A DNA stretch of 14,683 bases from Lachnospiraceae bacterium. GTDB lineage: Bacteria; Bacillota_A; Clostridia; Lachnospirales; Lachnospiraceae. This document shows positions 14,622 to 14,683 of the stretch, piece by piece. The stretch lies in assembly GCA_009911175.1 (NCBI GenBank), contig QXWX01000137.1, positions 1 to 14,683 of the forward strand, given 5' to 3'. The notes under the pieces were generated by a model. That model saw nothing but the letters and a program-made list of their open reading frames with translations. It made no database searches and was not told the DNA's origin. The stretch's first letter is position 1; every line of letters begins with the position of its first letter. Made by a program: the position numbers and the translations under genes.

Positions 14622-14670
14622 ATGGGGTTAAAACCCTCGCCTTAAGGCGAAACCTTTAGGTCAACCCCAT
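14622..14670. other. Branched palindrome at the window end
   Basis: ATGGGGTT (14622-14629) pairs with AACCCCAT (14663-14670). Inside lie a perfect hairpin TCGCCTTAAGGCGA (14637-14650) and a small one ACCTTTAGGT (14652-14661). The result is a three-way junction fold. GGTTAAAACC (14626-14635) is an alternative hairpin. It could be an insertion-sequence end of the IS200/IS605 type, a transfer origin or a terminator; none is established. The rest of 14523-14683 is AT-rich and shows no gene. Confidence 0.4.
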
Positions 14671-14683
14671 AACCTCAAGTTTA

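Overview
The window looks like the integration end of a mobilizable or conjugative element of a Clostridia-type Firmicute, probably from a gut anaerobe. Three large serine recombinases sit in a row, followed by a small protein and a sigma-like protein of the kind found in Tn1549/Tn4451-like elements. Ribosome binding sites are strong AGGAGG types, and a remnant of a MobA/MobL-like relaxase is present. Nearly all genes are on the minus strand. No tRNA, rRNA or CRISPR array was seen.

Layout. 1-4854: three overlapping or abutting serine recombinase genes. The middle one is broken by a 2-base insertion that separates the catalytic serine from the rest of the protein. 4993-5208: a small DUF6870-like protein. 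5209-5814: a GC-rich stretch without a convincing gene. 5815-6234: a sigma region-4 protein whose ribosome binding site lies in a long hairpin. 6235-6701: a leader-like region with mutually exclusive pairing segments and a terminator. 6702-8034: a stand-alone OmpR-type DNA-binding protein and a protein made only of two receiver domains. 8221-11273: an FtsX-type ABC transporter (permease and ATPase). 11451-13171: an intramembrane-sensing histidine kinase and an OmpR-type response regulator. 13172-13515: two promoters and an array of hairpins. 13516-14108: a frameshifted, N-terminally truncated relaxase remnant. 14109-14522: a truncated gene on the plus strand. 14523-14683: an AT-rich tail ending in a branched palindrome.

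How it works together. The kinase, response regulator and ABC transporter resemble Firmicutes modules that sense and resist membrane-active peptides. Three promoters (response regulator, transporter, tandem-receiver operon) share one architecture: a direct repeat ACATTT-N5-ACATTT whose first copy lies exactly 17 bases from a -10 box. The transporter and tandem-receiver promoters also carry a near-identical palindrome placed exactly 36 bases further upstream. I infer a single regulon controlled by the OmpR-type regulator(s).

The most novel element is the two-gene unit 6702-8034. A tandem-receiver protein has complementary losses of key residues (receiver 1 lacks the phosphoacceptor Asp, receiver 2 lacks the conserved Lys). 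Next to it is a DNA-binding domain with no receiver. This resembles a response regulator split over two proteins and wired into the regulon of a conventional two-component system. All functional statements are inferred from sequence.
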